DNA of 64,000 bases from an uncultured Gellertiella sp. (GCF_963457605.1 NZ_OY735139.1:3688001-3752000); one strand, 5' to 3'; positions 9,439 to 18,579 are shown, counted from the stretch's first letter. The notes: generated by a model from the sequence alone, not told the origin. Translations and numbers: made by a program.

Positions 9439-9915
9439 CTAGAAGGCATTTTGATAGGCGGAGCGGTCGGCCATGGCGGTGCCAAGCAGCAGGTCGTGCA
9501 GCGTCCTGTTGCGGTCGGTAAACAGGGGGACCAGCAGCACGAAGGGTGACAGCACGGAATTCAATAGCCAGAACAGCACGAGATGCACGATGGCGGTCAG
9601 AAAATCGATCGGTCGGCCATTCTGCTGCACCATGACCAACCCCATCATCCGCATGCCGGGCGAGGCCTGGGCGGCACCGCCAACCGTTGCCCCGAAATAG
9701 GCCATGGCCACGAACAGGCCAAGCACCGGATAGGCAAGCCAGCCAAGGCCAAAGGTGACGATGCCGAGGAAAAACACCAGCACGGCGGCAAGGGTGATCA
9801 GCACGGCAATCAGGACATAGTCGATGACAAAGGCGAACAGGCGGCGCGCCAGCGTGTGGCGAAACGCATTCTCGTTGATTGCGCCGGGCGCATAGGTGTT
9901 TCGGCTGTCGCTCAT
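9439..9915 (-). CDS. RDD-family membrane protein
   Basis: A 158-residue inner-membrane protein with an RDD domain. The name-giving motif appears as ARRLFAFVIDYVLI (residues 23-36), the second membrane pair is preceded by SPGMRMMGLVMV, and the C-terminal part shows DRNRTLHDLLLGT, all standard for the family. Some RDD proteins act as Na+/H+ antiporters; for most the function is unknown. It is codirectional with hemB, 65 bp downstream of it, and with bpt, 163 bp further on. Start ATG 9915 (MSDSRNTYAPG). Confidence 0.9.
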   Translation of the reverse strand: MSDSRNTYAPGAINENAFRHTLARRLFAFVIDYVLIAVLITLAAVLVFFLGIVTFGLGWLAYPVLGLFVAMAYFGATVGGAAQASPGMRMMGLVMVQQNGRPIDFLTAIVHLVLFWLLNSVLSPFVLLVPLFTDRNRTLHDLLLGTAMADRSAYQNAF

Positions 9916-9980
9916 CGGGGCCTCCGGATGCCTGATCCTGATATGGTTGCCAGCCTGCGGGATTCAACCGGATGGCCGCG

Positions 9981-10991
9981 CTATTTTGCCAGCAGGCGGG
10001 CGACCTCGGGGGCAAAATACGTGAGAATGCCGTCGCAACCCGCCCGCTTGAAGCAGAGCAGCGTTTCCATCATCACCCTGTCGCCGTCGATCCAGCCGTT
10101 CATGGCGGCGGCCTTGATCTGTGTATATTCGCCGGAGACCTGATAGGCGAAGGTCGGCAGGCCGAAGGCTTCCTTCAGGCGCCAGCAGATGTCAAGATAG
10201 GGCAGGCCTGGCTTGACCATCAGCATGTCGGCTCCTTCCTCGACATCAAGCGCCGCGTCGCGGATCGCCTCGGTGCCATTGGCGGGGTCGATGTAATAGC
10301 TCTTCTTGTCGCCCTTCAGCAGGCCGCCGGTGGAAATCGCCTCGCGATAGGGGCCGTAGAAGCCGGAGGCGAATTTGGTGGCGTAGGACATGATGCCAAC
10401 CGACTGGTGGCCAGCCGCATCAAGCGCCCGGCGGATCGCGCCAATCCGGCCATCCATCATGTCGGAGGGGGCGATGATATCTGACCCTGCATCGGCCTGC
10501 AGCACGGCGGCGCGGCAGATCTGGTCGACGGTCAGGTCATTGACAATGTCATCTCCAACAAGGATGCCGTCATGGCCATGGCTGGTAAAGGGATCGAGCG
10601 CCACATCGGTGATGAGGCCGATTTCGGGCACCGCCTTCTTGATTGCCGCCGTCGCCTGGTTGATCAGGTTGTTGGCCTCGAGGCTGTTGGAGCCCGTGTC
10701 GTCGCGCAGATGCATCTCGATATTGGGGAAGGTCGCAAGTGCGGGAATGCCGAGACCGGCAGCCTCGCGGGCGGCCTCGACGGCGCGGTCAACCGTCATC
10801 CGGTTGACCCCCGGCATGGCCGCGATGGGATCGACGATATTGGTGCCGGGAATGAGGAAGATCGGCCAGATCAGATCATCGACCGTCAGGCGGTTTTCCT
10901 GCACCATCCGGCGGGTCCAGTCGGCCTTGCGATTGCGGCGCATGCGCCGGTGGCCGGTGATGTCGTCTACCGGATGGGTCCTGTCCTGCAT
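9981..10991 (-). CDS. hemB: Delta-aminolevulinic acid dehydratase (porphobilinogen synthase), Mg-type
   Basis: Condenses two 5-aminolevulinate molecules to porphobilinogen, the second common step of heme synthesis. The 336 residues match the family. The two Schiff-base lysines are visible in SYATKFASGFYGPYR and MLMVKPGLPYLD. Where zinc enzymes have the cysteine triad, this protein reads DVALDPFTSHGHDG, so it belongs to the Mg2+/K+-dependent alphaproteobacterial class. ATG 10991 (MQDRTHPVDDITG) is preceded by GAGGAC. The frame extends 23 codons upstream but that part is not family-like. First gene of the hemB-RDD-bpt group. Confidence 0.96.
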   Translation of the reverse strand: MQDRTHPVDDITGHRRMRRNRKADWTRRMVQENRLTVDDLIWPIFLIPGTNIVDPIAAMPGVNRMTVDRAVEAAREAAGLGIPALATFPNIEMHLRDDTGSNSLEANNLINQATAAIKKAVPEIGLITDVALDPFTSHGHDGILVGDDIVNDLTVDQICRAAVLQADAGSDIIAPSDMMDGRIGAIRRALDAAGHQSVGIMSYATKFASGFYGPYREAISTGGLLKGDKKSYYIDPANGTEAIRDAALDVEEGADMLMVKPGLPYLDICWRLKEAFGLPTFAYQVSGEYTQIKAAAMNGWIDGDRVMMETLLCFKRAGCDGILTYFAPEVARLLAK

Positions 10992-11098
10992 CGGTCTGTC
11001 CTCTTTTGATATCGTCCTGCGGCAGAAGAGTGCTGTAGCGAGGTGGCGGCCCCGAGGCAATATGGCACAAAACCGAAAGAGGCCGCTGGCAGGCGGTC

Positions 11099-11560
11099 AT
11101 GGTTCAGCGTACCCTTGCCGCCATGGAACATGATTCACGCACCCCGCCGAAACGGTCGGTCATCGATCTCCTGTTTGTCCTCTTCCTGCGGCTGGTGGCG
11201 CTCTCCTGCCTGGTGTTCGGTGTCCAGTACTGGGGCATGCTGAGTGGCTACCTGCTGGAGGGCAGGGCCCGCTTCGATCTGCTGAGCCTGCCGTGGAAAG
11301 TCGCCGGTGCCGGGCTTTCCGTCGTCTTTCCGGTGGCAGCCCTCGGCCTCTGGCTGACAGTGTCCTGGGGGCCCGTCATCTGGGTTCTGGCGGCGGGTGC
11401 GCAGGTCGCCATGTATACGGTCTGGCCATCGATTTTCGGCCGCAACATGCCGCTGGTTCTCCTGCATGCAACGGTCGCGATCCTGTTTGCCCTGTTCCGC
11501 ATCGAGGCCGCCTACAGGAGCAGGCAAAATGCGCATGGCGTAAGGGTTGATTCACCCTGA
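11099..11560 (+). CDS. Small four-helix membrane protein (DUF6163-like)
   Basis: A protein of 153 residues with about four membrane segments: LLFVLFLRLVALSCLVFGVQ, VAGAGLSVVFPVAALGLWL, VIWVLAAGAQVAMYTVWPSI and LVLLHATVAILFALFRI. The conserved features are W..L..Y after helix 1 (QYWGMLSGYLLEG) and RNMPLVLLH before helix 4. It resembles the rhizobial DUF6163 proteins found at this position between hemB and ldtR; the assignment is by appearance. ATG 11099 follows GGCAGGCGG; an internal ATG at 11123 (MEHDSRTPPKRS) is an equally plausible start. Function unknown. Confidence 0.75.
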   Translation: MVQRTLAAMEHDSRTPPKRSVIDLLFVLFLRLVALSCLVFGVQYWGMLSGYLLEGRARFDLLSLPWKVAGAGLSVVFPVAALGLWLTVSWGPVIWVLAAGAQVAMYTVWPSIFGRNMPLVLLHATVAILFALFRIEAAYRSRQNAHGVRVDSP

Positions 11561-11692
11561 TGCGAGGGTGGCCCAAGGTAAGGGCCTGTTAAGCTTGGAA
11601 TTTAAGTAGAATTTTATAGGTGTTCGATAGGTTGGCTCATAAGGCGGGAAACAAACAAAACAACCGCCAAACAAAACAGTGAGGCAGTCCCA

Positions 11693-12208
11693 ATGAACAC
11701 CAAAATGAAACCGCAGGCCGTTTCGTCGATTCATACGGCCCAGGAAGAAACAATTCGTTCCCTTTACATGGAATCGCTGCATCTGGTCGAAAGGCTGCAC
11801 CGCCGCCTGCTTGATGTCATCAAGGATGAATTCGACCGTCAGGGCCGCAGCGATGTCAATGCTATCCAGGCACTCCTGCTTTTCAACATCGGCAATTCGG
11901 AGCTGACCGCAGGCGAACTGCGCTCGCGTGGCTACTATCTCGGCTCCAACGTGTCCTACAATGTCAAGAAGCTGGTCGATCTGGGTTTCATCAACCACCA
12001 GCGCTCCCGCGTCGACCGTCGTTCGGTTCGCATCAGCCTGACGGAAGATGGACAGGAAATCGCCGTAACCGTTGGCAAGCTCTATGAGCGTCACATCGGT
12101 TCCATCCAGAAAGTCGGCGGTATCGGCACGGACGAATTCACGCAGATGAACAAGCTGCTGCAGCGTCTGGACCGGTTCTGGAACGATCAGATCCTCTACC
12201 GTCTCTGA
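11693..12208 (+). CDS. ldtR: MarR-family regulator LdtR
   Basis: A 171-residue winged-helix regulator. The recognition region reads ELRSRGYYLGSNVSYNVKKL (about residues 82-101) followed by the wing QRSRVDRRSVRISLTEDG. This matches LdtR, studied in Liberibacter asiaticus, where it controls the adjacent L,D-transpeptidase gene ldtP and is inhibited by small molecules such as benzbromarone. The partner ldtP lies directly downstream here. The start ATG 11693 (MNTKMKPQAV) has GAGGCAG 7 nt upstream. The 132 bp before it are AT-rich and hold the promoter. A terminator at 12252 separates it from ldtP, so the two are probably transcribed separately. Confidence 0.88.
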   Translation: MNTKMKPQAVSSIHTAQEETIRSLYMESLHLVERLHRRLLDVIKDEFDRQGRSDVNAIQALLLFNIGNSELTAGELRSRGYYLGSNVSYNVKKLVDLGFINHQRSRVDRRSVRISLTEDGQEIAVTVGKLYERHIGSIQKVGGIGTDEFTQMNKLLQRLDRFWNDQILYRL

Positions 12209-12251
12209 TCGCTGATCATCCAGCCTTTGATGTACGTGCATGCCCTCCAGG

Positions 12252-12279
12252 ACCGGACGTGTTCCCCTGCACGTCCGGT
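12252..12279 (+). terminator. Terminator after ldtR
   Basis: Ten-base-pair perfect stem ACCGGACGTG / CACGTCCGGT with an 8-nt loop, followed by TTTCCC; placed 44 nt after the ldtR stop. Confidence 0.7.
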
Positions 12280-12544
12280 TTCCCGCGTTTTCACCTTGTT
12301 CCTGTTCCCTCCGATCACGTATCACGAAGCGGTGAGACCGGGAAATGTGTGTCTTTCAGGACACGAATTGGCCATATTGCTCTGTGAGGGGAGCATATGG
12401 GCGATGCTGCACGTTGATGCAGACAATGGCTTGAAGCACAAGCCTCCCCGGAATGATCGCCCGCACGGTTTCCTTTTGTTAACCATGGAAGTGGTAGGGC
12501 CTGTTTTCCGGTCGTGAAAGTCAAAGACGGTGGTGGTGGACAAC
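12280..12544 (+). promoter_or_regulatory. ldtP promoter and leader region
   Basis: The ldtR-ldtP gap is 336 bp in all. After the terminator the remaining 265 bp carry no credible gene and must contain the ldtP promoter; an LdtR operator is expected here by analogy with Liberibacter, but I could not single out a convincing site. Confidence 0.4.
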
Positions 12545-13846
12545 ATGTCGAAGAAATCGGATCTCTCAGCATATTCCCGGCGCGGGTTCCTGCGCACGGC
12601 AATCGCGGCGGGCCTTGCCTCGGTTGCGCTGCCCGCGCTTGCGCAGTCTGCCTTCGATGATGTCATCAACGCGCCGCGCCGCGGCAACTGGGACGATCAG
12701 TTCGACGCCAACAATGCCTCCCGCACCTCGGCGGATGTCAAATCCAACAACCCGATCCTTGGGCCGGAAGCCATTCCGAATATCCAGCAGGCGATCATCG
12801 TCTACCAGCAGATCGTCGCCAGCGGCGGCTGGCCGCAGGTCAATCCCGGCCAGCGACTGCAACTCGGTGTCGATGACCCCTCGGTCGCGACGCTGCGCCA
12901 GCGCCTGATGATCACCGGCGATCTCCCGAGTTCGGCTGGACTTTCCACCTCGTTCGACAGCTATGTCGATGGTGCCGTCAAGCGTTTCCAGGCCCGCCAC
13001 GGCCTGCCGGAAGATGGCGTCTTGGGCGATTTCACCCTGAAGGCGATGAATATCCCCGCCGATACGAGGTTGCAGCAGCTGAACACCAATCTGGTGCGGG
13101 TGCAGACCATGTCCGGCGATCTCGGCCATCGTTACGTGATGGTCAATATTCCGGCGGCCTATATCGAGGCGGTCGAGAATTACCGGGTGCAGTTGCGCAA
13201 CAGAGCCATCGTCGGGCGCATCAGCCGTCCGTCGCCGATCCTGAATTCGAAGATCTACGAAGTGATCCTCAATCCCTACTGGATTGCGCCGCGCTCGATC
13301 GTCGAAAAGGACATCGTGCCCCTGATGCGCAAGGATCCGACCTATCTGACGCGCAACAACATCCGCCTGCTCGACGGCAAGGGCAACGAGATTTCGCCCG
13401 AAACCGTCGACTGGAATGCGCCGAAGGCCCCGCCGTACGAGTTCCGCCAGGACCCCGGCAAGATCAACGCCATGGCCTCGACGAAGATCAACTTCTTCAA
13501 CGAATTCCACGTCTACATGCACGATACCCCGCAGCAGGGCCTGTTCAACAAGCAGGAACGCTTCGAATCCTCGGGCTGCGTGCGCGTCCAGAACGTGCGC
13601 GATCTCTCCACCTGGCTGTTGCACGATACGCCCGGCTGGAACCGCCAGCAGATCGAAAAGGTCATCGAAAGCCGGATCAACACGCCGATCAAGCTCACCG
13701 AAGAGGTGCCGGTCTATTTCGTCTATATAACCGCATGGTCGGCCAAGGACCGGATCGTGCAGTTCCGCGACGACATCTACCAGCTGGATGGCAATGCGCA
13801 GCTGGCCTTGCAGACCAATTACGTCACCGAGGAAGCGCCCCAGTAA
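12545..13846 (+). CDS. ldtP: Tat-exported L,D-transpeptidase (YkuD/YcbB type)
   Basis: Forms 3-3 cross-links in peptidoglycan or attaches proteins to it in the periplasm. The 433-residue protein starts at ATG 12545 with a twin-arginine signal (SRRGFLRTAIAAG, cleavage near ALAQS). A peptidoglycan-binding type 1 domain lies around residues 140-180 (DGAVKRFQARHGLPEDGVLG). The YkuD catalytic domain follows, with HDTP and SSGCVRVQN, the cysteine of SSGC being the nucleophile. The layout is that of YcbB-like enzymes. It sits beside its presumed regulator ldtR, and a strong terminator follows at 13883. GTG 12530 is open upstream, but GGTGG spacing favours the ATG. Confidence 0.92.
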   Translation: MSKKSDLSAYSRRGFLRTAIAAGLASVALPALAQSAFDDVINAPRRGNWDDQFDANNASRTSADVKSNNPILGPEAIPNIQQAIIVYQQIVASGGWPQVNPGQRLQLGVDDPSVATLRQRLMITGDLPSSAGLSTSFDSYVDGAVKRFQARHGLPEDGVLGDFTLKAMNIPADTRLQQLNTNLVRVQTMSGDLGHRYVMVNIPAAYIEAVENYRVQLRNRAIVGRISRPSPILNSKIYEVILNPYWIAPRSIVEKDIVPLMRKDPTYLTRNNIRLLDGKGNEISPETVDWNAPKAPPYEFRQDPGKINAMASTKINFFNEFHVYMHDTPQQGLFNKQERFESSGCVRVQNVRDLSTWLLHDTPGWNRQQIEKVIESRINTPIKLTEEVPVYFVYITAWSAKDRIVQFRDDIYQLDGNAQLALQTNYVTEEAPQ

Positions 13847-13882
13847 GCGCTTTTCTGGAGACCGGACAATTTGAGTTGCCTG

Positions 13883-13909
13883 AAAGCCGCATCATCCGAT
13901 GCGGCTTTT
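13883..13909 (+). terminator. Rho-independent terminator of ldtP
   Basis: Stem AAAGCCGCATC, loop atcc, stem GATGCGGCTTTT, followed by a second T-rich run (atgctttttg), 36 nt after the ldtP stop. Confidence 0.9.
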
Positions 13910-14036
13910 ATGCTTTTTGTCTTGAAGATCGTCAGTTCACCGTTGATGGCGCACCAAATGTCGCGCATCGTCTTGCCCTCAAACGCACCGGACGCTAAGA
14001 CCGCTTCCGCGCACTTCCAGTTTAGGAGCCCATCTT

Positions 14037-15335
14037 ATGACCTCTGGTACCACAGACGCTTTCTTCTCCCGTTCGCTTGCCGATACCGATCCGGATATCT
14101 TTGGCGCGATTGAGAAGGAGCTCGGCCGTCAACGGCATGAAATCGAACTGATCGCCTCGGAAAACATCGTTTCCCGCGCCGTGCTTGAAGCACAGGGTTC
14201 GATCATGACCAACAAATATGCCGAGGGATATCCGGGCAAGCGCTATTACGGCGGCTGTCAGTTCGTCGACATCGCGGAAGAGCTGGCAATCGAGCGTGCC
14301 AAGAAGCTGTTCGGCGTCAACTTCGCCAACGTGCAGCCGAATTCCGGTTCGCAGATGAACCAGGCCGTGTTCCTGGCGCTGCTGCAGCCCGGCGACACCT
14401 TCATGGGCCTCGACCTGAATTCCGGGGGTCACCTGACCCATGGTTCGCCGGTCAACATGTCCGGCAAGTGGTTCAACGTCGTGTCCTACGGCGTTCGCGA
14501 GGAAGACCACCAGCTCGACATGGACGATGTCGCTGCCAAGGCCGAGAAATTCCGCCCGAAGCTGATCATCGCCGGCGGCACTGCCTATTCCCGCATCTGG
14601 GACTGGAAGCGCTTCCGCGAAATCGCCGATTCCATCGGTGCCTACCTGATGGTCGACATGGCCCACATCGCTGGCCTGGTGGCCGGTGGCCAGCATCCGT
14701 CGCCGTTCCCGCATTGCCACGTTGCCACCACCACCACGCACAAGTCGCTGCGCGGCCCGCGTGGCGGCATGATCCTCACCAATGACGAGGATATGGCAAA
14801 GAAGGTCAATTCGGCCGTATTCCCCGGCCTGCAGGGCGGCCCGCTGATGCATGTCATCGCTGCCAAGGCCGTTGCCTTCGGCGAAGCGCTGAAGCCCGAG
14901 TTCAAGGACTATGCAGCCCAGGTCGTCAAGAACGCCAAGGCGCTCTCCGAGACGCTGGTGGCTGGTGGCGTCGACATCGTCTCCGGCGGTACCGACAACC
15001 ACCTGATGCTGGTCGACCTTCGCAAGAAGAACGCCACCGGCAAGCGGGCGGAAGCCGCCCTTGGCCGCGCCTACATCACCTGCAACAAGAACGGCATCCC
15101 GTTCGACCCTGAAAAGCCCTTCGTCACCTCCGGCGTCCGTCTCGGCACCCCGGCCGGCACGACCCGCGGCTTCAAGGAAGCGGAATTCCGCGAAATCGGC
15201 GGCCTGATCATCGAAGTTCTCGATGGCCTCAAGGTTGCCAATTCCGACGAGGGCAATTCCGCCGTGGAAGCCTCCGTTCGCGGCAAGGTGATGAAGCTCA
15301 CCGAACGCTTCCCGATGTATCCGTATCTCGGCTAA
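14037..15335 (+). CDS. glyA: Serine hydroxymethyltransferase
   Basis: PLP enzyme that interconverts serine and glycine while charging tetrahydrofolate with a one-carbon unit. The 432 residues match the family throughout: ASENIVS and the glycine-rich YPGKRYYGG early on, DMAHIAG for the cofactor, and [14 protein letters not shown] containing the Schiff-base lysine. ATG 14037 follows TTAGGAG. It leads a plus-strand run with nrdR (9-nt gap), ribD and ribE, an order commonly seen in alphaproteobacteria. No glycine riboswitch was visible in the leader. Confidence 0.98.
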   Translation: MTSGTTDAFFSRSLADTDPDIFGAIEKELGRQRHEIELIASENIVSRAVLEAQGSIMTNKYAEGYPGKRYYGGCQFVDIAEELAIERAKKLFGVNFANVQPNSGSQMNQAVFLALLQPGDTFMGLDLNSGGHLTHGSPVNMSGKWFNVVSYGVREEDHQLDMDDVAAKAEKFRPKLIIAGGTAYSRIWDWKRFREIADSIGAYLMVDMAHIAGLVAGGQHPSPFPHCHVATTTTHKSLRGPRGGMILTNDEDMAKKVNSAVFPGLQGGPLMHVIAAKAVAFGEALKPEFKDYAAQVVKNAKALSETLVAGGVDIVSGGTDNHLMLVDLRKKNATGKRAEAALGRAYITCNKNGIPFDPEKPFVTSGVRLGTPAGTTRGFKEAEFREIGGLIIEVLDGLKVANSDEGNSAVEASVRGKVMKLTERFPMYPYLG

Positions 15336-15344
15336 GGGGGCGTC

Positions 15345-15824
15345 ATGCGCTGCCCCTACTGCGGATCGGAAGATACCCAGGTCAAGGATTCCCGCCCGGC
15401 GGAGGATGGTTCGTCCATCCGCCGCCGGCGCATCTGTCCTGACTGCGGGGGGCGCTTCACCACCTTCGAGCGCGTGCAGCTGCGCGAGCTCATGGTCATC
15501 AAGAAAACCGGTCGCAAGGTGCCTTTCGACCGGGAAAAACTGGTAAAATCCTTCGAAATCGCGCTGCGCAAGCGCCCGGTCGAGCGCGACCGGCTGGAGC
15601 GCGCGGTGTCGGGCATCGTCCGGCGGCTGGAAAGTTCTGGCGAGGTCGAGATTACCTCGGAAGGCATCGGCCTGCAGGTGCTCGAAGCGCTGAAAAGCCT
15701 CGATGACGTCGCTTTCGTGCGCTATGCCTCGGTCTATCGCGATTTCTCCCATGCCGAGGATTTCGAAAAGGTGATTGCCGAAATCAACGCCAAGATCGCC
15801 CGGGACCCGGGCATCGGCTCCTGA
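15345..15824 (+). CDS. nrdR: Transcriptional repressor NrdR
   Basis: A 159-residue zinc-ribbon and ATP-cone regulator that represses ribonucleotide reductase genes by sensing (d)ATP. The zinc ribbon is [15 protein letters not shown] followed by CPDCGGRF (residues 3-37). The ATP cone runs from [20 protein letters not shown] to about residue 140. Length and order are standard. It begins 9 nt after glyA and ends 2 nt before ribD, so all are likely cotranscribed. The glyA-nrdR-ribD arrangement is widely conserved. Confidence 0.97.
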   Translation: MRCPYCGSEDTQVKDSRPAEDGSSIRRRRICPDCGGRFTTFERVQLRELMVIKKTGRKVPFDREKLVKSFEIALRKRPVERDRLERAVSGIVRRLESSGEVEITSEGIGLQVLEALKSLDDVAFVRYASVYRDFSHAEDFEKVIAEINAKIARDPGIGS

Positions 15825-15826
15825 TC

Positions 15827-16939
15827 ATGACGGCGTCGGACGACCGGCGCTTCATGGCGGCAGCGCTGCGGCTTGCCCGATGGAATACGGGCCGCACCTC
15901 CACCAATCCCTCCGTTGCCTGCCTGATCGTCCGCGATGGCCTCATTGTCGGCTCCGGCATCACCGCCCCCGGCGGCAGGCCGCATGCCGAACCGCAGGCA
16001 CTCGCCGGGGCGGGGGACGCAGCGCGCGGAGCCACCGCCCATGTGACGCTCGAGCCCTGTTCGCATTTCGGCAAGACACCCCCTTGCGTCAATGCCCTGA
16101 TCGCCGCAGGCATCGCCCGCGTGGTGATCGCCGTCACCGATCCCGACGAGCGGGTCAGCGGTCGCGGCATCGCCATGCTGCGCGAGGCCGGGATAGCGGT
16201 AGACACCGGCCTGCTGGAGAACGAGGGCAGGGCGGTGCTTGCGGGCTACCTCACCCGCCAGGTTCAAAAACGCCCGCAGGTGATTCTCAAACTTGCGGTT
16301 TCCGCCGATGGCATGATCGGCAGGCGCGATCACGGCCAGGTGGCGATCACGGGCCCTATCGCCCGCGCCCAGGTCCATGCGCTGCGCGCCGAGGTCGACG
16401 CCATCCTGATCGGCATCGGCACCGCGCGCGCCGACGATCCCGAACTCACCTGCCGCCTGCCGGGACTTCACGAGGCCTCCCCCCGTCGTTTCGTGCTGGA
16501 CCGCAGGCTGGAAATTTCGCTCGGTTCGAAACTGGTGCGGTCGGCGCGGGAGGTGGCGGTGACGGTTGTCGGCGACGATGCCGGTCGGCGGGCGGCATTG
16601 GAAGCGGCGGGGGTCGAGGTCTGGGGGGTGGAGGGGATATCTCCACATGTTCCCGTTGCGAAGAACCCCCTCCACCTTCTCCTCCACCGCATGGCCACAT
16701 CCGGCATCTCCTCGCTGATGGTCGAGGGCGGAGCGGGGATTGCGGCGGCGTTTCTGGAGGCGGGGGTGGTGGATCGTATCGTGCTCCTTGAAGGCCCCGA
16801 CAAAATTGGCGGCGACGGGGTTGCGTCTCCGGTCACGCGCGGCCATATGCCATCGGGGTTCAGGCTCGAGCGGGCCGAGACATTCGGGCCGGACCGGGCC
16901 TACCATTATGAAAGAGAGAGCGGATGTTTACCGGGATAA
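15827..16939 (+). CDS. ribD: Bifunctional riboflavin deaminase/reductase RibD
   Basis: Carries out the deamination and reduction of the pyrimidine intermediate in riboflavin synthesis. The 370-residue protein has an N-terminal cytidine-deaminase-like domain with its zinc site (HAEPQAL and PCSHFGKTPPCVNAL) and a C-terminal dihydrofolate-reductase-like domain (from about residue 146, RPQVILKLAVSADGMIG, with LMVEGGAGIAAAFL near the end). Start ATG 15827 is 2 nt after nrdR, and the 3' end overlaps ribE by 16 nt, implying coupled translation. The 3' third of the gene is noticeably G-rich. No FMN riboswitch is seen. Confidence 0.96.
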   Translation: MTASDDRRFMAAALRLARWNTGRTSTNPSVACLIVRDGLIVGSGITAPGGRPHAEPQALAGAGDAARGATAHVTLEPCSHFGKTPPCVNALIAAGIARVVIAVTDPDERVSGRGIAMLREAGIAVDTGLLENEGRAVLAGYLTRQVQKRPQVILKLAVSADGMIGRRDHGQVAITGPIARAQVHALRAEVDAILIGIGTARADDPELTCRLPGLHEASPRRFVLDRRLEISLGSKLVRSAREVAVTVVGDDAGRRAALEAAGVEVWGVEGISPHVPVAKNPLHLLLHRMATSGISSLMVEGGAGIAAAFLEAGVVDRIVLLEGPDKIGGDGVASPVTRGHMPSGFRLERAETFGPDRAYHYERESGCLPG

Positions 16940-17541
16940 TCAGCGATGTCGGCACCGTCGAGAGCATCACGCCACTGGATCAGGGGATACGGCTGAGGGT
17001 GAGGACCGCCTATGATCCTGAAGGCATCGCCATGGGTGCAAGCATTGCCCATGCGGGTACCTGCCTGACGGTGACGGCCTTGCCGCAGGGCAAGGGGCCG
17101 GAGCGCTGGTATGATGTCGAGGCCTGGGAAGAGGCGTTGCGGCTGACCACCATCGGCAGCTGGGTGCCGGGCACGCGGATCAATCTGGAACGCTCGCTGA
17201 AGATCGGCGACGAGCTTGGCGGCCATCTGGTCTCCGGCCATGTCGATGGCACGGCGGAGATCCTGTCGATCCGGGCAGAGGGCGACGCGGTCCGCTATAC
17301 CCTGCGCGCTCCCGCAGCGCTTGCCCGCTTCGTCGCACCCAAGGGCTCGGTGGCACTCGATGGCACCTCGCTGACGGTCAATGCGGTCGACGGCAGTGAT
17401 TTCGACGTGCTGCTGATCCGCCACACGCTGGACGTCACCACCTGGGGCGAGCGCAAGGCGGGCGACAGGGTCAATTTCGAGGTGGATACGATGGCGCGCT
17501 ATGCGGCCCGTCTTGCCGAATTCCCGGCCTACGGTAAATGA
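16924..17541 (+). CDS. ribE: Riboflavin synthase alpha subunit
   Basis: Dismutates two 6,7-dimethyl-8-ribityllumazine molecules into riboflavin. The 205 residues contain the two tandem lumazine-binding barrels: MFTGIISDVGTVESI with GASIAHAGTCLTV in the first, and GHLVSGHVDGTAEI with VALDGTSLTVNAVDG in the second. The start overlaps ribD by 16 nt. The last 71 nt overlap, in antisense, the 3' end of a convergent acetyltransferase gene. The third riboflavin gene, ribH, follows 1.3 kb later beyond two minus-strand genes. Confidence 0.96.
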   Translation: MFTGIISDVGTVESITPLDQGIRLRVRTAYDPEGIAMGASIAHAGTCLTVTALPQGKGPERWYDVEAWEEALRLTTIGSWVPGTRINLERSLKIGDELGGHLVSGHVDGTAEILSIRAEGDAVRYTLRAPAALARFVAPKGSVALDGTSLTVNAVDGSDFDVLLIRHTLDVTTWGERKAGDRVNFEVDTMARYAARLAEFPAYGK

Positions 17542-18040
17542 CCGTCGGCGAACCCGCGTAATCCGTCTCGCAGTCCCTGACAAAGCCGAGCTTCAGCGCC
17601 AGCCGCTGCGATGCGATATTGTCGGGATCGATGATCGCGGTAAATTCCATCGGTGGCAGCGCCCGCTCTGCCCATCCGATGACTGTGCTGGCGGCCTCAT
17701 GGGCAAGGCCCCGGCCATGAAACTCCGGCAACAGGCCCCAGCCGGCCTCCAGCGTGCCCTCGAGTGACGGGGTGATCTCCCGGCGCATGTCCTGGACGCC
17801 CGCCTCGCCGATCAGCAGGCCGGAGGCCTTGTCGACCACGCCGAAATAGCCGAAACCAAGCCATTGCCAGTGGCCGGTCGCACGCAACAGCCGCCCCCAC
17901 GAGACCTCCCGCGATATCGGCGCGCCGGTGATATGGCGGACGATCACCTCGTTCTGCCAGATCTCGACATAGCGGTCGAAATCCTCGATCCGGAGCGGCC
18001 TCAGGATCAGGCGTCCGGTTTCCAGTGTCGGTTGTTGCAC
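17471..18040 (-). CDS. GNAT-family N-acetyltransferase (RimJ/RimL-like)
   Basis: A 189-residue protein of the acetyltransferase_3 branch: TGRLILRPLRIEDFDRY at the N-terminus, FGYFGVVDKASGLLIGEAG in the central strands, and the acetyl-CoA loop LPEFHGRGLAHEAAS (Q/RxxGxG/A type). Substrate unknown. The start taken is GTG 18040 (VQQPTLETGR), with GAGGG 8 nt upstream; the frame is open for 15 more codons but those lack family character. The 3' end overlaps ribE by 71 nt on the opposite strand. It lies 41 bp downstream of the codirectional cupin gene. Confidence 0.88.
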   Translation of the reverse strand: MQQPTLETGRLILRPLRIEDFDRYVEIWQNEVIVRHITGAPISREVSWGRLLRATGHWQWLGFGYFGVVDKASGLLIGEAGVQDMRREITPSLEGTLEAGWGLLPEFHGRGLAHEAASTVIGWAERALPPMEFTAIIDPDNIASQRLALKLGFVRDCETDYAGSPTVIYRRPGIRQDGPHSAPSYPPRN

Positions 18041-18081
18041 GCAGTTGGCCCTCGGGTTGGGAAGAAAAGGGAAAGCTCGCC

Positions 18082-18579
18082 TCACGCACCGGGTTCGCGG
18101 TGCCAGTAATCGATGCTCTCGAGTTCGCTGACCATCTGGCGAAAGCGTGTCTCGCCGGTGGCGGGATCGACGGTGCGGGCGAGGAACTTGCCGGAATCGG
18201 GATATTCGCAGATTTCCGTCGCGGCCTTCGACGAAATCGACAGGTAGCGCAGCGGTCCCGAACCGGTGTTGATCAGCTGATGGGCGGTGTCAGGCCCGCC
18301 CGCCGGTGCACCGAGCACATGGCCGGTGCTGACCGGGATCTTCCGGTCGCCAATCCTGTAGGTACCTTGGCCCTCGATGATGACGAACAGCTCGTCCTCG
18401 ACATGGTGATTGTGGAACGGGCAGCCGCTCTTGCCGGGCGGCACCTCGCTGTAGCTGATGCCAAGGCGGGTGAGGCCCAGACGCCTGCCAAGAGAGGCGT
18501 CCTTTCCCTCGTAAAACGATCCCTGGCTCCAGTGTTCCAGTTCCAGATCCTGCGGCTGCAGTGCACGGTCCTTGCTCAT
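18082..18579 (-). CDS. Cupin-domain protein
   Basis: A 165-residue single-domain cupin. The metal site is the classic HNHHVEDELFVIIEGQGTY (the usual HxH...E spacing), with GHVLGAPAG and AHQLINTGSGPLRYLSIS forming the second half. ATG 18579 (MSKDRALQPQD) has GGGAGA 7 nt upstream; the frame continues upstream only through unconserved sequence that includes the ribH repeats. The enzyme class and substrate cannot be read from sequence. It is divergent from ribH, and the 244-bp gap must hold both promoters. Confidence 0.87.
   Translation of the reverse strand: MSKDRALQPQDLELEHWSQGSFYEGKDASLGRRLGLTRLGISYSEVPPGKSGCPFHNHHVEDELFVIIEGQGTYRIGDRKIPVSTGHVLGAPAGGPDTAHQLINTGSGPLRYLSISSKAATEICEYPDSGKFLARTVDPATGETRFRQMVSELESIDYWHREPGA

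Noticed and set aside
13910-14036. Possible glycine riboswitch before glyA, and FMN riboswitch before the rib genes.
   Set aside because: No conserved riboswitch core seen in either leader; ribD lies only 2 nt after nrdR.
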